64,000 nt of DNA, taken from contig WGNK01000025.1 in NCBI GenBank assembly GCA_016124535.1, positions 1-64,000 of the forward strand, given 5' to 3'. The notes beneath the pieces were generated by a model. It was given only the letters and a program-made list of their open reading frames with translations. It did no database searches and was not told the origin of the DNA. Positions within the stretch are counted from its first letter, which is position 1, and every line of letters begins with the position of its first letter. Positions 20,435-29,612 of this stretch are shown in pieces. The position numbers and the translations under genes were made by a program. Origin of the DNA: Azospirillum sp. (GTDB taxonomy: Bacteria; Pseudomonadota; Alphaproteobacteria; Azospirillales; Azospirillaceae).

Positions 20435-20500
20435 GTCACGCTCCCTCAATCAATCCCGATCGCACCACCCCGGCGTCGCCGCGGCGGCGGTGGCAAATCA

Positions 20501-22162
20501 TCATTCGCGCCGGGCTCTGCCGCCGGACTGGCCGCCGCTTCGGCTGGCCCGCCCCCGGCCGCCGGCGGCCTGGTCGGCACTGCCTGCCCCGACTCCCTCG
20601 AAGGCCGAGGGCGTCTTGCCCTCGCCGCCGCGCAATCCCTGGAAGCGTCCGCTGCCGGTCGAACCGGAACGCTGCGACCGCTGACCGGCCTGACCCTGAC
20701 CCTGACCCGCCTGGCCCTGACCCGCCTGGCCCTGACCCGCCTGGCCCTGACCGGATTGCCCCTGTCCGGCCTGACTGCGTTCGGTCTGAGCCTGCCCGGC
20801 CTGGCCCCGTCCGGTCTGCGATTGTCCGGCCTGGCGCCGGGAGCCGCCGTCGGCCGGCTTCGCCGCGCCCGCGCCGTCGCCGCTCCGCCGAGCGCTATTG
20901 CCCGAGTTGCTGCGGTTGCTGCGCTGCTGGCTGTCACGGCCGCGTGCGGCATCACCGGTGGCCTGTCGGCCCCGCGCGCTGCCCCCCAGGGCCGAGGCAT
21001 TGGCCCCGCCGGCAAGACTGTTCTGCAGCGACGAAGCGCTCGGCCGGGCGCCGGCGGTTCCGGAATATCCCCGTGCCTCAGGCCCGCCGTCGGCCGGCCG
21101 GGAGCCGCCTTGCTGGTAGCGCTGGCTGACCGCGGGATCGGAATAGGCGACGCCCTGGCGATGGGCGGGATCGTGTTGCCAGGCCTGGCGATCGACATTG
21201 GCCTGATTGACGGTATTGGTCTGGTTGACGGTCACGCTGTTGCCCGACACCGTATTGCCCGACACATTGGCCCCGGTGCGCGGCGGATAACCATAGGCGC
21301 CGCCATAGCCGGGATAGCCATAGGCCGCGCCGTAGGCGGGCGGTGGCCCGCGATAGGCATAGATATCGCCCTCGTCCCAATCGAAGCCGTCGTCTTCGGC
21401 GATCAGGTAGCCGGTCAGCATGCCGACTCCGAAACCGAGCACGCCAGCGGCGGCGGCATCGCTCGAGTCGCTGGTGCTATAGGTCGGGGTCGGCGGCAGG
21501 GTGGAATAGGTGGCCGGCGGCGGCGCCGCGACGACCGTGGTGGTCGTGGCCGGGACATAGACCGTCTGGGTATTATATTGCGGCACATAGACCACTTGGG
21601 GGTCGGCCGGCTTGATGATGATCGTCTCTTCCTTGACCACCACCGTCTGCTCTTTGGTCGAGGTCAGATGGCCAGCCGCCTGGGCCTGGGCGCGCAACCG
21701 CTGGATCGAGGCCATGACGTCGGCCTGGCGCGCCAGCACGGTGTCGCCGAGCAGCGTCGTCCACTCCAGCTTGTCGTTCATGATGGCGAGGACCGAGGGA
21801 AAGCCGGTCAGCGCCTTGACGCTGGGGTCCCAGGTCTTTTCAGCCAGCGCCGGCTGCAGGTCGGCGGGCTTGACGCTCTTATTGTCCGCCAGCCAGCGTG
21901 CGGCCTGCACGACCTCGAGCGGATAGGTCGAGGCGACCAGCACCTGGGCCAGCAAGGCATCGGGATAGAGCGCCACCGGCGCGCAGAGCTGGTCCAGTTC
22001 CTGGTCGGTCAGCTTGCGCTGCTCGGGGGCGGCGACGCCCGGGCCTGCCACCGGCGCGACCGGCGGCGGCGCCGTTTGGGCCTGGCACGACGACCCTACG
22101 ACCGCTCCGCCAAGGAGGATTGCCAGGCAAACCAGTCCGACTTTGGTATCGGGTTTCTTCAC
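20501..22162 (-). CDS. DUF3300 lipoprotein-like protein with Gln/Gly repeat tail
   Basis: The 553-residue protein starts with a signal sequence that ends in VVGSSC, a lipobox-like site (Cys near 26). The DUF3300 core (about 50-215) is clear: LCAPVALYPDALLAQVL, ASTYPLEVVQAARWL, and PADPQVVYVPQYN. After a Thr/Pro linker and a short hydrophobic glycine-rich segment, residues 290-553 are low complexity, first Tyr/Gly, then Asn/Gln, then QAGQG repeats. The tail is probably disordered outside the outer membrane or in the periplasm. It is the first gene of a pair with DUF2950. Function unknown. Confidence 0.88.
   Translation of the reverse strand: MKKPDTKVGLVCLAILLGGAVVGSSCQAQTAPPPVAPVAGPGVAAPEQRKLTDQELDQLCAPVALYPDALLAQVLVASTYPLEVVQAARWLADNKSVKPADLQPALAEKTWDPSVKALTGFPSVLAIMNDKLEWTTLLGDTVLARQADVMASIQRLRAQAQAAGHLTSTKEQTVVVKEETIIIKPADPQVVYVPQYNTQTVYVPATTTTVVAAPPPATYSTLPPTPTYSTSDSSDAAAAGVLGFGVGMLTGYLIAEDDGFDWDEGDIYAYRGPPPAYGAAYGYPGYGGAYGYPPRTGANVSGNTVSGNSVTVNQTNTVNQANVDRQAWQHDPAHRQGVAYSDPAVSQRYQQGGSRPADGGPEARGYSGTAGARPSASSLQNSLAGGANASALGGSARGRQATGDAARGRDSQQRSNRSNSGNSARRSGDGAGAAKPADGGSRRQAGQSQTGRGQAGQAQTERSQAGQGQSGQGQAGQGQAGQGQAGQGQGQAGQRSQRSGSTGSGRFQGLRGGEGKTPSAFEGVGAGSADQAAGGRGRASRSGGQSGGRARRE
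20690..20830. repeat. In-frame 15-base tandem repeats coding QAGQG
   Basis: Within the DUF3300 gene a 15-base unit (CTGACCCGCCTGGCC and variants) is repeated about three times perfectly (about 20700-20750) with degenerate copies on both sides. Because the unit is a multiple of three, copy changes alter tail length without frameshift. Confidence 0.8.
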
Positions 22163-22353
22163 GAGCCCGCCTCCGACGCTGCCGAGCCATCATTCTAAAA
22201 GATGATCGCAAAAGCGCCAAGGGCGAAAGGGTCTTCGCTGAAGAATGACGCGAACACAGCGGTGAGGTGGTCCGGAGCGGTCGCCCCCCCCGCGGCCCGG
22301 ACCGGCCATGCCGGGGTTGGTCCCCGACACAACCAGTTGGGCCGCAGCGATGG

Positions 22354-22881
22354 TCAATCGACCACGTTGGGGGGATCGAGGTCGTCGATGTGGTGGTTCT
22401 TGCTTTCGGGGAAGCGTTCCAGCCAGCGTTCGATCAGGCGGACGTGCTCGGCTTCCTCGGCGGCGAAGGCGGCGGCAAGGCGGACGACCTCGCCGTCGGT
22501 GGCCCGGACTGATTCGGCGGCGTAATAGTCGTAGCCCCGCTTCTCTCCGGCCAGCGCCAGGGTCAACACGTCACGCGGCGTCATCAGATAGTCGGCACCA
22601 TCGAAGCCGGCGGTCTCCGGCGGCTCCGGCGAATACCAGGAGAAGTCCCAGGGGGCCAGCTTGGGCACGCCTTCGACGTCCTTGGCCAATTCGCCGACCT
22701 CGTTGGCGTGCAACCGGGAATATTCGCCGAGCTTGCGGAACAGAGCCGATATCTCGGGGTTGTTGTGCAATGCCAGGTTTTCGGCGAGTTCGGCGTAACG
22801 GGCGGCGCTGTCGTTCTCCAGGGCCAGGGCGTGGGCGAGGAACAGCGCAATGGGCGAGGCGTCGGCGGCGGAGCCGGTCAT
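22354..22881 (-). CDS. Ferritin-like (rubrerythrin-type) diiron protein
   Basis: The 175-residue four-helix protein has carboxylate and histidine ligands in the expected spacing: E22 in LALENDSA, E53/H58 in LGEYSRLHANEV, E113 in AGEKRGYDYY, and E142-E145-H146 in AEEAEHVRL. It lacks the C-terminal rubredoxin domain of rubrerythrin. Its ATG overlaps the stop of korB (ATGA), so it is translated with the oxidoreductase. Protection of the oxygen-sensitive Fe-S enzyme or use of its reduced ferredoxin is inferred from this linkage. Confidence 0.85.
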   Translation of the reverse strand: MTGSAADASPIALFLAHALALENDSAARYAELAENLALHNNPEISALFRKLGEYSRLHANEVGELAKDVEGVPKLAPWDFSWYSPEPPETAGFDGADYLMTPRDVLTLALAGEKRGYDYYAAESVRATDGEVVRLAAAFAAEEAEHVRLIERWLERFPESKNHHIDDLDPPNVVD

Positions 22882-23711
22882 ATCGCGAATTCCTTCTCGA
22901 TCTCGGACAGGGCAGTCGTCGCGGCGGCGAGCGGCTGATAGGCGCGGCGGCGATCGGCCAGGAAGATGCCGGTGGTGAAGCCGTCGTCGTCGAGCATGAC
23001 GCGGCTGGCCTCGCGGGCATTGGTCTGGGTCTCGCCGGTATATTTGTGAACCACCTGCTTCCACGCCTTCTGCTCGGCGCGATAGGTCACGCACGGGCTC
23101 AGCACATGGATCACGGCAAAACCAGGATGCTGGATGCCCTCGGCAATCAGGCGGGCGACGCCGTTGGGGTCGCCGGAGAAGCCGCGCGCGACGAAGGTGG
23201 CACCGCAGGCCAGCGCCAGATTGACCGGCTGGATCGGCGACACCTGCGGCCCCAGCGGGGTCAGCTTGCTCTTGGTCCAATCCTCTTCGGTGGTCGGCGA
23301 GGCCTGCCCCTTGGTCATGCCATAGACCTGATTGTCCATGATGATGTAGGTCAGATCGACATTGCGCCGGCAGGCGTGGAGGAAATGATTGCCGCCGATC
23401 GACAAGCCGTCGCCGTCACCGCCGGCGACCAGCACGGTCAGATCCGGCCGGGCGATCTTGAGCCCGGTGGCGATGGCCAGCGCCCGACCGTGGATGCTGT
23501 GGAACCCATAGACACTGGTATAGGCCGGCATGCGCGACGAGCAGCCGATGCCCGAGACCAGGCCTACGTCCTGGCGAGGAATCGCCAGGGACGCCAGAGC
23601 CTTGGTCAGGGCCGATAGAACAAAGAAGTCGCCGCAGCCGGGGCACCAGATTGGCGTGACACCGGATCTGTAATCGCCGGGAGCGGCGGTAGCGGAGGGC
23701 AGCGTGTCCAT
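22878..23711 (-). CDS. korB: 2-oxoacid:ferredoxin oxidoreductase beta subunit
   Basis: The 277-residue subunit binds thiamine diphosphate and the catalytic Fe-S cluster. It has the WCPGCGD motif (C23, C26), IGCSSR (C57), the diphosphate-binding GGDGDGLSIGGNH (98-108) and a later SPCVTY cysteine. It lacks an extra ferredoxin domain, as in two-subunit KGOR enzymes that convert 2-oxoglutarate and CoA to succinyl-CoA with ferredoxin. The ATG at 23711 was chosen because GAGGAAC lies 8-9 bases upstream; a TTG two codons earlier is less likely. It follows korA by 22 bases. Substrate 2-oxoglutarate is likely but not proved. Confidence 0.93.
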   Translation of the reverse strand: MDTLPSATAAPGDYRSGVTPIWCPGCGDFFVLSALTKALASLAIPRQDVGLVSGIGCSSRMPAYTSVYGFHSIHGRALAIATGLKIARPDLTVLVAGGDGDGLSIGGNHFLHACRRNVDLTYIIMDNQVYGMTKGQASPTTEEDWTKSKLTPLGPQVSPIQPVNLALACGATFVARGFSGDPNGVARLIAEGIQHPGFAVIHVLSPCVTYRAEQKAWKQVVHKYTGETQTNAREASRVMLDDDGFTTGIFLADRRRAYQPLAAATTALSEIEKEFAI

Positions 23712-23733
23712 AATCAAAGTTCCTCGCGCGAAA

Positions 23734-25464
23734 TTACAAGAGCCGTTCGAGCCGACCTAACACTTCGCTGGGTCGAATCGGTAGCGGTCCCGGTCGGCTG
23801 AATACATGAACGGTTCCGGGCAGGTCGTAATGAGCGCGCAGATACTTGTGGAATTGCGATTGATGGCTCTGTTCAACCACCAGCACCCGAACCACCCCGT
23901 CAAGCGCCACGGCGAGCGCCGCCGGCCGCACCGGCGACAGCAGACGAATAGCGATCAGCCGGACCTTGTTGCCGCGCGCCGCCAGGCGGGCGACCGCCTC
24001 GCGCGCCGGGCCGGTGCTGGAGCCCCAGGTGATCACCGCCACCGGACCATCGCCCTCGACATCGGCCCAGGCGTCGCCGTAGTCGAATTGGGTCAGCTTG
24101 GCCGCACGCTTATCCAGCTGGATCCGGTGCGGGCCGGCCTGGGCCGAGGGCACACCGCTCTCGACATGTTCCAGTCCGTCGGCAACGTATTCGCCGCCCG
24201 CCTGGCCGGGGATCGCCATCGGCGACACCCCGCTCGCGGTTACCGCGTAACGCTTGTACGGCGCAGCCTCGGTGCCCGCGGCTGCCGGAACGAAGGTCGA
24301 GCGGGCGGCGCGCAAGCCAGGATCCTCCGGCCGGTCGACCAGCCCACGGGTCTGACCGAGGTTCTGGTCGGACAGCACGATGGCCGGGCACTGCATCGCC
24401 TCGGCCAGATGCACCGCCCATTGGGTGGCGAACAGACAGTCGGCGATCGAAGTCGGCGCCACCACCAGATGGGGGGCGTCGCCATGCAGACCGTAGAGCG
24501 CGATGTTGAGGTCGCTCTGCTCCGACTTGGTCGGAATGCCGGTCGAGGGGCCGCCGCGCATCACGTCGATGATCACCACCGGGGTCTCCGACGAAACCCC
24601 AAGGCCGATCGCTTCGGTCATCAGCGACAATCCCGGACCAGAGGTCGCGGTCACCGACGGCACGCCGCCGAACGACCCGCCCAGACACATGTTGATCGAG
24701 GCCAGTTCGTCCTCGGCCTGAACCAGCACACCGCCGGTCTTGGCCAGATTGGGCGCCAGCCACTCCAGCACTTCGGTCGCCGGGGTGATCGGGTAGGCGG
24801 CACAGAACCGAACGCCGCCGCGCAGCGCGCCCAAACCTGCGGCTTCATTGCCGGAAATGTTCCAGCGCGGAACGTCGCCGCGCTTGGCCGCCGGCAGGGT
24901 GAGCCCGAGTTCCCAGGTCGCGGCTGCCGTCGCTCCCGATTCGATGCAAGCGGCGGCGGCGGCCATCGCCCCTTCACCCTTGTGGCCGATCGCGCCCGCG
25001 ATCACCGCCTTCAAGAAGTCGCGGGGCAGGCCGGTGGTGGTGGCAACCGCCCCCAGCGCGACCATGTTGACCCGCCCGCCGGCGAACTCCTCGGCCATCG
25101 CCTTGATCGGCAGGGCGATGGTGCGGGCGCCGCTGGCCGCGATCTGGGCCGGCACCTCGTCCTGGTCGGGGTCGGTGATGATGGTGCTGGTCGGCGACAG
25201 CGGCAATTCGTCGACAAACCGCACGACATTGCCCCAATCGAGAGCAACCAGCAGGTCGAAGCGATCACAGGCCGCTTCGACCGGCCTGGTCGACAACCGC
25301 ACGAAGGCGGCAGCCTCGCCGCCTCGAATCTGCGGTCCTGAAGAGCGGGTCATCTGGCCGAACCAGCCAGCCCGGCCAGCCGCCTCAAGCAGCATTTCGC
25401 CGGCGGTCATAACGCCGGCACCGCCGCTGCCGACCAGGGCGATGGCAACCGAATCAATGGTCAA
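23734..25464 (-). CDS. korA: 2-oxoacid:ferredoxin oxidoreductase fused gamma-alpha subunit
   Basis: The 576-residue protein fuses the gamma domain (about 1-190, starting GSGGAGVMTAGEML) to the alpha (pyrimidine-binding) domain (about 210-576, with CAAYPITPATEVLEWL, ATSGPGLSLMTEA and RGGPSTGIPTKSEQSD). Together with korB it forms the reductive or oxidative 2-oxoglutarate:ferredoxin oxidoreductase used by several alphaproteobacteria beside or instead of the NAD-dependent dehydrogenase. The start is a TTG at 25464, supported by GGAGG 9 bases upstream and by the gamma domain beginning at once. Confidence 0.94.
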   Translation of the reverse strand: MTIDSVAIALVGSGGAGVMTAGEMLLEAAGRAGWFGQMTRSSGPQIRGGEAAAFVRLSTRPVEAACDRFDLLVALDWGNVVRFVDELPLSPTSTIITDPDQDEVPAQIAASGARTIALPIKAMAEEFAGGRVNMVALGAVATTTGLPRDFLKAVIAGAIGHKGEGAMAAAAACIESGATAAATWELGLTLPAAKRGDVPRWNISGNEAAGLGALRGGVRFCAAYPITPATEVLEWLAPNLAKTGGVLVQAEDELASINMCLGGSFGGVPSVTATSGPGLSLMTEAIGLGVSSETPVVIIDVMRGGPSTGIPTKSEQSDLNIALYGLHGDAPHLVVAPTSIADCLFATQWAVHLAEAMQCPAIVLSDQNLGQTRGLVDRPEDPGLRAARSTFVPAAAGTEAAPYKRYAVTASGVSPMAIPGQAGGEYVADGLEHVESGVPSAQAGPHRIQLDKRAAKLTQFDYGDAWADVEGDGPVAVITWGSSTGPAREAVARLAARGNKVRLIAIRLLSPVRPAALAVALDGVVRVLVVEQSHQSQFHKYLRAHYDLPGTVHVFSRPGPLPIRPSEVLGRLERLL

Positions 25465-25999
25465 GGGGCAGCCTCCGGGAGCGATGCCGGTTTTGCCGGC
25501 AAGTGTTCGAAGATCATCTCATTACCTTCTGATCGAGTTGCCGGGACGGGCGGGGAACGACAGGCTATGCCGGCGAATTAGGCACAGGGGCGGGGAGGAG
25601 AAAACCGGCCGCAGCCGGAATATCGGACAAAACACCGGCTGATTGGCTGCGAATAGCCCGATTCGGCAAGGACCCCGATGCGGCCGATCGGCGCGGACCC
25701 GCTATGCGCGTGGCTGGCAGGTCGGTTTGCCAATCCACCGTGCACCAGATGGCCCGCAATTTGTGCAATTTCCTGCCGCACGGTATTCCCCCTGACTGCT
25801 CCGCCCGGTTTTCGCCCGCCACGGTGCGCAAGAGTACTTAGAGGCGCAAGCTTCATGCCAGCCCGATCGAGGGCACGGAGCACCGACGCCGCACGGCCAC
25901 ACCCGGCGGCATTCTGGCGGTGCCTGTTTGCGCCAATCCCCGGCAATACCAGTCGCCCCAGCCTGGCACCGACCGCATCGAAAACCGGCTAACCGGAAA
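25465..25999. other. 535-base gap without a recognisable gene
   Basis: Between the korA start and the smc stop there is no reading frame with a ribosome site or a protein-like composition; the open frames seen are short, arginine/proline-rich and typical of GC-rich noncoding DNA. A small GCCGG/CCGGC hairpin lies near 25484-25500 in the korA leader and a CCGG-ttag-CCGG hairpin with TTTT on the minus strand near 25979-25995 could end smc. The korA promoter should be here but no clear boxes were found. Confidence 0.5.
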
Positions 26000-28900
26000 T
26001 CAGCCGAAGGCGCGGATCGCTTCGGCGCCGTGGAGATCGACCGAGACCAGCTGCGAGATGCCCTGTTCGCCCATCGTGACCCCGAACAGACGGTCGGCGC
26101 GCGCCATGGTCAGGCGGTGGTGGGTAATGACCAGAAAGCGGCTGGCGCCGGCCTGGGCCATGTCCTGGACCATGGCGCAGAAGCGCTCGACATTGGCCTC
26201 GTCGAGCGGCGCATCGACTTCGTCGAGCACGCAGATCGGCGAGGGATTGGTCAGGAACACCGCAAACAGCAGCGACAATGCGGTCAGCGCCTGCTCACCG
26301 CCCGACAGCAGCGACAACGCCTGGAGCCGCTTGCCCGGCGGACTGGCATAGATTTCCAGGCCGGCATTGAGCGGGTCTTCCGCCTGGGTCAGCTCCAGAT
26401 GGGCGCGGCCACCGCCGAACAGCCGGGTGAACAGCGTCTGGAAATGCTGGTTGACCGTCTCGAACGACCCCAGCAGGCGCTCCCTGGCCTCGCGGTTGAG
26501 GCTGGCGATGCCCTGGCGCAACCGGCCGATCGCCCCGATCAGATCGGCACGCTCGGTCTGCAGCACCGTGATCTGCTGCTCCAGTTCGCCGGCTTCAAGC
26601 TCTGCGCGCAGATTGACCGGGCCCATATTGTCGCGCTCGCGGGTCAGGCGCTCCAGCCGCGACTCGACCGCGCTCGCCTCGGGCAGTTCGTCGCCCGGCT
26701 GCAGCCCCGACAGCGCCAACACCGCGGCGGGTTCGCAGTCCAGCCGTTCGGCGATGCGTTCGCGCAGCACCGCCTCGGCCTGGATCGCCGCGGCAACCGC
26801 CGCTTCGGCACGGGCGCGGGCTTCGCGGGCATCGGCCAGACCGGATTCGGCCTGTTTCAGCTGCTTCTCGGTGCCGCCGAGCTGAGCTTCGGCGGCGGCC
26901 AGCGCATCGGCCGTCCGCTTGCGCGCACGCTCGGCCTCGGAGATCGCGCTCAGCAAGCCCTGACGATCGCGGTCGATCTCGGCCGGCCGGTCGGCCAAAC
27001 GCTCCAGCTCGGCGCGGGCGGTGGCGGCACGCTCGGTCAGTTCGCCCAGACGGCCATCGGCGCCGTCCAGACGCGAGCGCCACGAGCGCTGTTCGGTATC
27101 GATCGCGGCCAGCCGCTGGCGCCGGCCGGCGGCCTCGCGGGTCAGACGGTCGAGTTGACTCTGGCGTTCGGCCAGCTGGGTGCGGCGCTCCGCCAACTCC
27201 GCCCGCCGTTCGGCGAGTTGCTCGCGCACCGGACCGGCCGCCGGCAAGGCGGCAAGTGCCGCCTTGGCTTCGCCGAGGGCGGCGGCGGCCTCGCGCTGGT
27301 CGGCCTCGGCGCGGTCCTGGCTTTCGATCAGCGCCGCCAGCTTGGATGCGGCGGCGGCGGCTTCGCGGGCCAGCCGGGCGTGGCGGTCGCGTTCCTGGCC
27401 GATCCGGGAAAACGCCTCGCGCACCGCGTCGCGGGCCTGGCGTTCCCGCGCGGTGGCATCGTTGGTCGCCAGCGTGGCGGCGGTCAGCCGGTCGCGGGCG
27501 TCGGCCAGCGCCTCCTCGGCACCGCCCAGTTCCACACCCAATTCAGCCAGCCGGTTGCGTTGGCGCAGGCGTACAGCCGCGGCGGTCGGCGCGTCGGCCT
27601 TGACGGTGAATCCATCCCAGCGCCAGGCGGCACCGGCACGGGTGACCAGGGTCTGACCGGGGGCCAGGCTTCTGGCCAGACGGTTGCCGGTCTCAAGGTC
27701 GGCGACCACGCCGAGATGGGCCAGGCGCCGGGCCAGAGCCGGCGGTCCATCGACCTTCGCCGCCAGCGGCTCGGCGCCCGGCGGCAAGGGAATTGCCGGG
27801 TCGTAGCCGGTCAGGGTCCGCCAATGCACCGCCGCCGCCTCGTCGAGCGGTGCGGTGAGATCGTCGCCCAGCGCCGCCGCGAACGCCCCTTCATAGCCGG
27901 CGGCGACGGTGACGGCATCGATCAGTGGCGGGAACAGGTCGCCGGCGCCGGCCTTCAGCAGGTCGACCAGGGCGTTCTGTTCGGCCTTGAGCCGGGCGCG
28001 CGCCGATTCCGCCTGGAGCTGCGATTCGCGCGCCTGGTTGCGCGCGGTTTCCGCGGCGGACTTGGCTCGTTCCGCCTGGTCGGCCTGATCGCGCAGGCTG
28101 TCAAGCCGCTCCTCCGCGGCTTCCACCGCGGCCTCGGCCTCGATCAGGTCCGGGCGTGCGGCAATTTCCGCCTCCAGCGCCGCACTTTGGCGCCTCTGCT
28201 CGTCGAGCCGCCGGTTCAGGCCGGCCAGCCGCTGATCGGTTTCCTGGACCCGCCGGGTCAGCGCGCCGCGCTGCGCCTCGTCGGCAGCCGCCTGCTCGGT
28301 CAGCCGGGTCAGCGCCCGATCCAGATCATCCACCGTCTCGCGGGTCTCCGCGACCGCGTCGCTGGCCGCTTCGTGCAGCGCCGCCTCGTCCTCGCGATCG
28401 TTTGTCAGCCGCGTCGCCTCGGCCGAGAGCCGGGCCAAGGCGCCGCCGGCGTCGGCCGCCAGCCCCTGCTCGCGACCGAGATCGCCTTCGACCTGGGCCA
28501 GGCGGCGGCGGTTGCTCTCGCGCGCCTCGACCACCCGGCGCTCTTCGGCATCGAGCGCCTCGCGCGCCAGCACCAGCCGCTGCAACGCCGCGGCGGCGGC
28601 GGCTTCGGCCTGGCGGAGCGACGGCAGGCCCTCGGCCTCAGCCAGGCGGCGCGAGGTCAGCTGGGTGACCGCCAGCATCAGCGTGCGAACCTGCACCTCG
28701 GCGGTGCCGAACCCCTGGCGCGCATCGATCAGGTCCCGTTCTGCGCTCGACCAGCGGAGGTGCCAGACCACCGCCTCGGCGCGCCGGATAAGATCCGACA
28801 GGTTGCGGTAGCGGGTAGCCTGCCGCGCCTGCTTCTTCAGGCCCTGGAACTGCGTGTCCATCGCCCCGATCACGTCATCGAGTCGGGTCAGGTTGGTCTC

Positions 28901-29461
28901 GGCCGCGCGCAGGCGCAGTTCGGCCTCATGGCGGCGGCCATGCAGGCCGGTGATCCCGGCGGCCTCCTCGAGCAATTGGCGACGATCCTGGGGTTTGGCG
29001 CTGATCAGGGCGCCGACCTTGCCCTGGCTGACCAGCCCCGGCGAACCGGCACCGCTGGCGTTGTCCGCGAACAACAGCTGGACGTCGCGAGCCCGCACCG
29101 GCTTGCCGTTGATCCGGTAGTCGGACCCGGCGCCGCGCTCGATCCGCCGCACCACCTCCAGGTCGGTGGCATCATTGAACCCGGCCGGCGCGGTGCGGCT
29201 GGTATTGTCGAGGCAGAGTGAGACTTCGGCGAGGTTGCGGGCGGGCCGGCGGGCAGTACCGCCGAAAATCACGTCGTCCATCTCGTCGCCGCGCATCCGC
29301 CGGGCCGAGCTTTCGCCCATCACCCAGCGCAGCGCCTCGACCAGGTTGGATTTGCCGCAGCCATTGGGGCCGACGATGCCGGTCATGCCCGGCTCGATCA
29401 CGAGTTCGGTGGCATCGACGAAGGATTTGAACCCGGCCAGGCGAAGCTTGACGAAATCCAA
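26000..29461 (-). CDS. smc: Chromosome segregation protein SMC
   Basis: The 1153-residue condensin ATPase has Walker A GPNGCGKSN (31-39), long coiled coils (about 170-500 and 670-1000) flanking a globular hinge (about 505-660), an ABC signature LLSGGEQALTALSL near 1050 and Walker B ICVLDEVDAPLDEAN near 1070. Length is normal. It forms a ring with ScpA and ScpB that organises and segregates the chromosome. Neighbours upstream (DsbA-like, DciA) read in the same direction with a 150-base gap. Confidence 0.97.
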   Translation of the reverse strand: MDFVKLRLAGFKSFVDATELVIEPGMTGIVGPNGCGKSNLVEALRWVMGESSARRMRGDEMDDVIFGGTARRPARNLAEVSLCLDNTSRTAPAGFNDATDLEVVRRIERGAGSDYRINGKPVRARDVQLLFADNASGAGSPGLVSQGKVGALISAKPQDRRQLLEEAAGITGLHGRRHEAELRLRAAETNLTRLDDVIGAMDTQFQGLKKQARQATRYRNLSDLIRRAEAVVWHLRWSSAERDLIDARQGFGTAEVQVRTLMLAVTQLTSRRLAEAEGLPSLRQAEAAAAAALQRLVLAREALDAEERRVVEARESNRRRLAQVEGDLGREQGLAADAGGALARLSAEATRLTNDREDEAALHEAASDAVAETRETVDDLDRALTRLTEQAAADEAQRGALTRRVQETDQRLAGLNRRLDEQRRQSAALEAEIAARPDLIEAEAAVEAAEERLDSLRDQADQAERAKSAAETARNQARESQLQAESARARLKAEQNALVDLLKAGAGDLFPPLIDAVTVAAGYEGAFAAALGDDLTAPLDEAAAVHWRTLTGYDPAIPLPPGAEPLAAKVDGPPALARRLAHLGVVADLETGNRLARSLAPGQTLVTRAGAAWRWDGFTVKADAPTAAAVRLRQRNRLAELGVELGGAEEALADARDRLTAATLATNDATARERQARDAVREAFSRIGQERDRHARLAREAAAAASKLAALIESQDRAEADQREAAAALGEAKAALAALPAAGPVREQLAERRAELAERRTQLAERQSQLDRLTREAAGRRQRLAAIDTEQRSWRSRLDGADGRLGELTERAATARAELERLADRPAEIDRDRQGLLSAISEAERARKRTADALAAAEAQLGGTEKQLKQAESGLADAREARARAEAAVAAAIQAEAVLRERIAERLDCEPAAVLALSGLQPGDELPEASAVESRLERLTRERDNMGPVNLRAELEAGELEQQITVLQTERADLIGAIGRLRQGIASLNREARERLLGSFETVNQHFQTLFTRLFGGGRAHLELTQAEDPLNAGLEIYASPPGKRLQALSLLSGGEQALTALSLLFAVFLTNPSPICVLDEVDAPLDEANVERFCAMVQDMAQAGASRFLVITHHRLTMARADRLFGVTMGEQGISQLVSVDLHGAEAIRAFG

Positions 29462-29612
29462 GGCGGATGCCCCCGCTGGCGATGGCCGTGACGGCGTTGC
29501 GACGAAATCAGTTCATTTCAAGTCAATTAGCCCTGGCCGGAAGCAGGACAAGCAGCCACAGCGGGCTGCTTGCCCTGAGCCCCGGCATAGCGGCGCGGCG
29601 CGCCGCCTGCGG

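Noticed and set aside
20690..20830. Regular short repeats that could suggest a CRISPR array
   Set aside because: Units are 15 bases, contiguous, in frame and code QAGQG; there are no spacers.
25928..29221. 1097-codon open frame on the plus strand
   Set aside because: Antisense shadow of smc caused by GC-rich codon use; repetitive Gln/Arg/Gly composition.
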